A DNA stretch of 64,000 nucleotides. It comes from Algoriphagus zhangzhouensis. GTDB lineage: Bacteria; Bacteroidota; Bacteroidia; Cytophagales; Cyclobacteriaceae. Location: assembly GCF_900148515.1 (NCBI RefSeq), contig NZ_FRXN01000003.1:600757-664756 (forward strand), given 5' to 3'. Shown here one piece after another: positions 63,346 to 64,000 of the stretch (position 1 is its first letter; the number at the start of each line of letters is the position of its first letter). The position numbers and the translations under genes were made by a program. Below the pieces are notes generated by a model. It had not been told where the DNA came from, made no database searches, and was given only the letters and a program-made list of their open reading frames with translations.

Positions 63346-63503
63346 CTATTTCTAAAGAGCAATAGACCAAAAGTGATATAAAGATTTAACCGGGTCATAC
63401 GGAACCGGATAGAGATATAGAAGCTAGCCGCAAGGCTTGGAATGATTAGTAATAAACCCAAAAGCACCTACTAGTACCATTCTAACCTCTAACCTTTTTA
63501 TCT
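63346..63503 (+). other. 158-nt leader of the SusC-like gene
   Basis: Less AT-rich than the other spacers here. It shows a CCGG/CCGG-flanked segment at 63390-63408 and an AGCC-GCAA-GGCT mini-hairpin at 63426-63437. A 10-codon ATG-to-TAG frame (63442-63474) is present but is likely chance. It may be a structured 5' untranslated region. Confidence 0.35.
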
Positions 63504-64000
63504 ATGCTCTCAAATTTTACACGCTGCTTGCTGGTCGCAGGGATAGCGAGTGTCATATCGACACCGTCTATCGTCGGGGCCCAATCACTTCAACTCGCCA
63601 AGGGTCCTAGCCCCACTTTAGCGATAGCCTCCAAATCTCTGGAGTCTGCATTTAGAGATCTTGAAGAGATCTATTCCATTTCGATTGCCTATAATTCAAG
63701 TTTGGTTACAGGCAGTACTACTCAAACTACTATCAACTCCAAACTTTCAGCAGAGGAGAATCTCAGTAGAATCCTGAAAGGAAGCCGTTTGAAGTACCAA
63801 AAAGGTTCAGGGAATTTTTATTTGATAGTAAAAGACAACGATTTCCAACCCAATTCAGCGCCTAGCTCCACTTATTTAAACTCTCCAAAAACTGAGGTTA
63901 AACAAGCAAATAGAACCATCCAAGGTGTGATATTTGACGATACGGAAATGGGCATCCCTGGTGCCAGTATTTTAATCAAGGACACTAAAATCGGTGTCGT
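63504..64000 (+). CDS. SusC-like TonB-dependent receptor with STN domain (3' end off window)
   Basis: Open frame from the ATG at 63504 to the window edge (165 codons seen). Signal peptide (RCLLVAGIASVISTPSIVGA, then QSLQ). Next an STN (secretin/TonB short N-terminal) domain: SLESAFRDLEEIYSISIAYN then LSAEENLSRILKGSRLKYQ, which is the part that signals to FecR. The last visible piece is the start of a carboxypeptidase-regulatory-like domain, TIQGVIFDDTEMGIPGASIL, as in SusC proteins. The plug and barrel are beyond the edge. Upstream sigma and anti-sigma genes fit transcriptional control by substrate binding. Confidence 0.88.
   Translation, partial: MLSNFTRCLLVAGIASVISTPSIVGAQSLQLAKGPSPTLAIASKSLESAFRDLEEIYSISIAYNSSLVTGSTTQTTINSKLSAEENLSRILKGSRLKYQKGSGNFYLIVKDNDFQPNSAPSSTYLNSPKTEVKQANRTIQGVIFDDTEMGIPGASILIKDTKIGV

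Noticed and set aside
63442-63474. 10-codon upstream reading frame (MISNKPKSTY) in the SusC leader
   Set aside because: Short, no ribosome-binding signal, and expected by chance in 158 nt.
1-64000. CRISPR arrays, tRNA or rRNA genes, transposases, phage or integrase genes
   Set aside because: Looked for regularly spaced direct repeats, cloverleaf-like spacers and mobile-element proteins; none were seen.

Overview
The window looks like chromosomal DNA from an aerobic member of the Bacteroidota, most likely the Cyclobacteriaceae (Algoriphagus-like). This rests on gldH, GWxTD, DUF2723, DUF2911 and DUF4432 proteins, an ECF sigma/FecR/SusC-type receptor set with an STN domain, many lipoproteins and beta-barrels, AT-rich spacers without strong Shine-Dalgarno sequences, and repeated TAnnTTTG promoter elements. 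The genus is inferred. I see no tRNA, rRNA, CRISPR array, insertion sequence or phage gene.

Region 1-7.5 kb: an OprD-like porin (cut by the left edge), a CstB-like persulfide dioxygenase/rhodanese with a thioredoxin, a large DUF2723 membrane protein and a DinB-fold lipoprotein. Region 6.7-17.1 kb: a methyltransferase divergent from a GWxTD protein and rlmB, then manC-kdsD (nucleotide sugar and Kdo precursors) divergent from recQ, purD, a ricT-like gene and gldH. Region 17.2-25.5 kb: pgi, aconitase, a membrane-anchored EEP-fold protein and an mlaE-mlaF-mlaD lipid-transport operon.

Region 25.7-38 kb: an odd small outer-membrane protein with a TonB-plug-like segment, a lone receiver domain, DUF389, an exported YciI protein, a HAAS-like membrane protein, typA, a Tat-exported Dabb protein, an S41 protease, purN, a sulfatase and purH. 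Region 38-50.7 kb: a DPP-IV-type S9 peptidase, a vanadium-haloperoxidase/PAP2 lipoprotein, a GH43 lipoprotein, cysS with an overlapping M28 peptidase, a LacI-family regulator, and an 1148-residue ThuA/sugar dehydrogenase/PKD/cytochrome c fusion. Region 50.7-56.3 kb: a GNAT, an MscS channel, DUF2911, a DUF1624/DUF5009-like acyltransferase, a small membrane protein and a prolyl-aminopeptidase-like lipoprotein.

Region 56.4-64 kb is the most accessory-like part. Four leftward genes (DUF4432 epimerase, PMI-like cupin, TIM-barrel isomerase, Gfo/Idh/MocA oxidoreductase) sit back to back with a rightward ECF sigma factor, FecR anti-sigma and SusC-like receptor that runs off the window. Together they look like a sugar uptake and isomerisation/oxidation unit whose substrate I cannot name. 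Other points of interest are overlapping divergent promoters (recQ/kdsD and methyltransferase/GWxTD), terminators inside the 3' ends of convergent genes, and a CpG-centred palindrome AAACGTTT found in front of lacI, mscS and the DUF389 gene.
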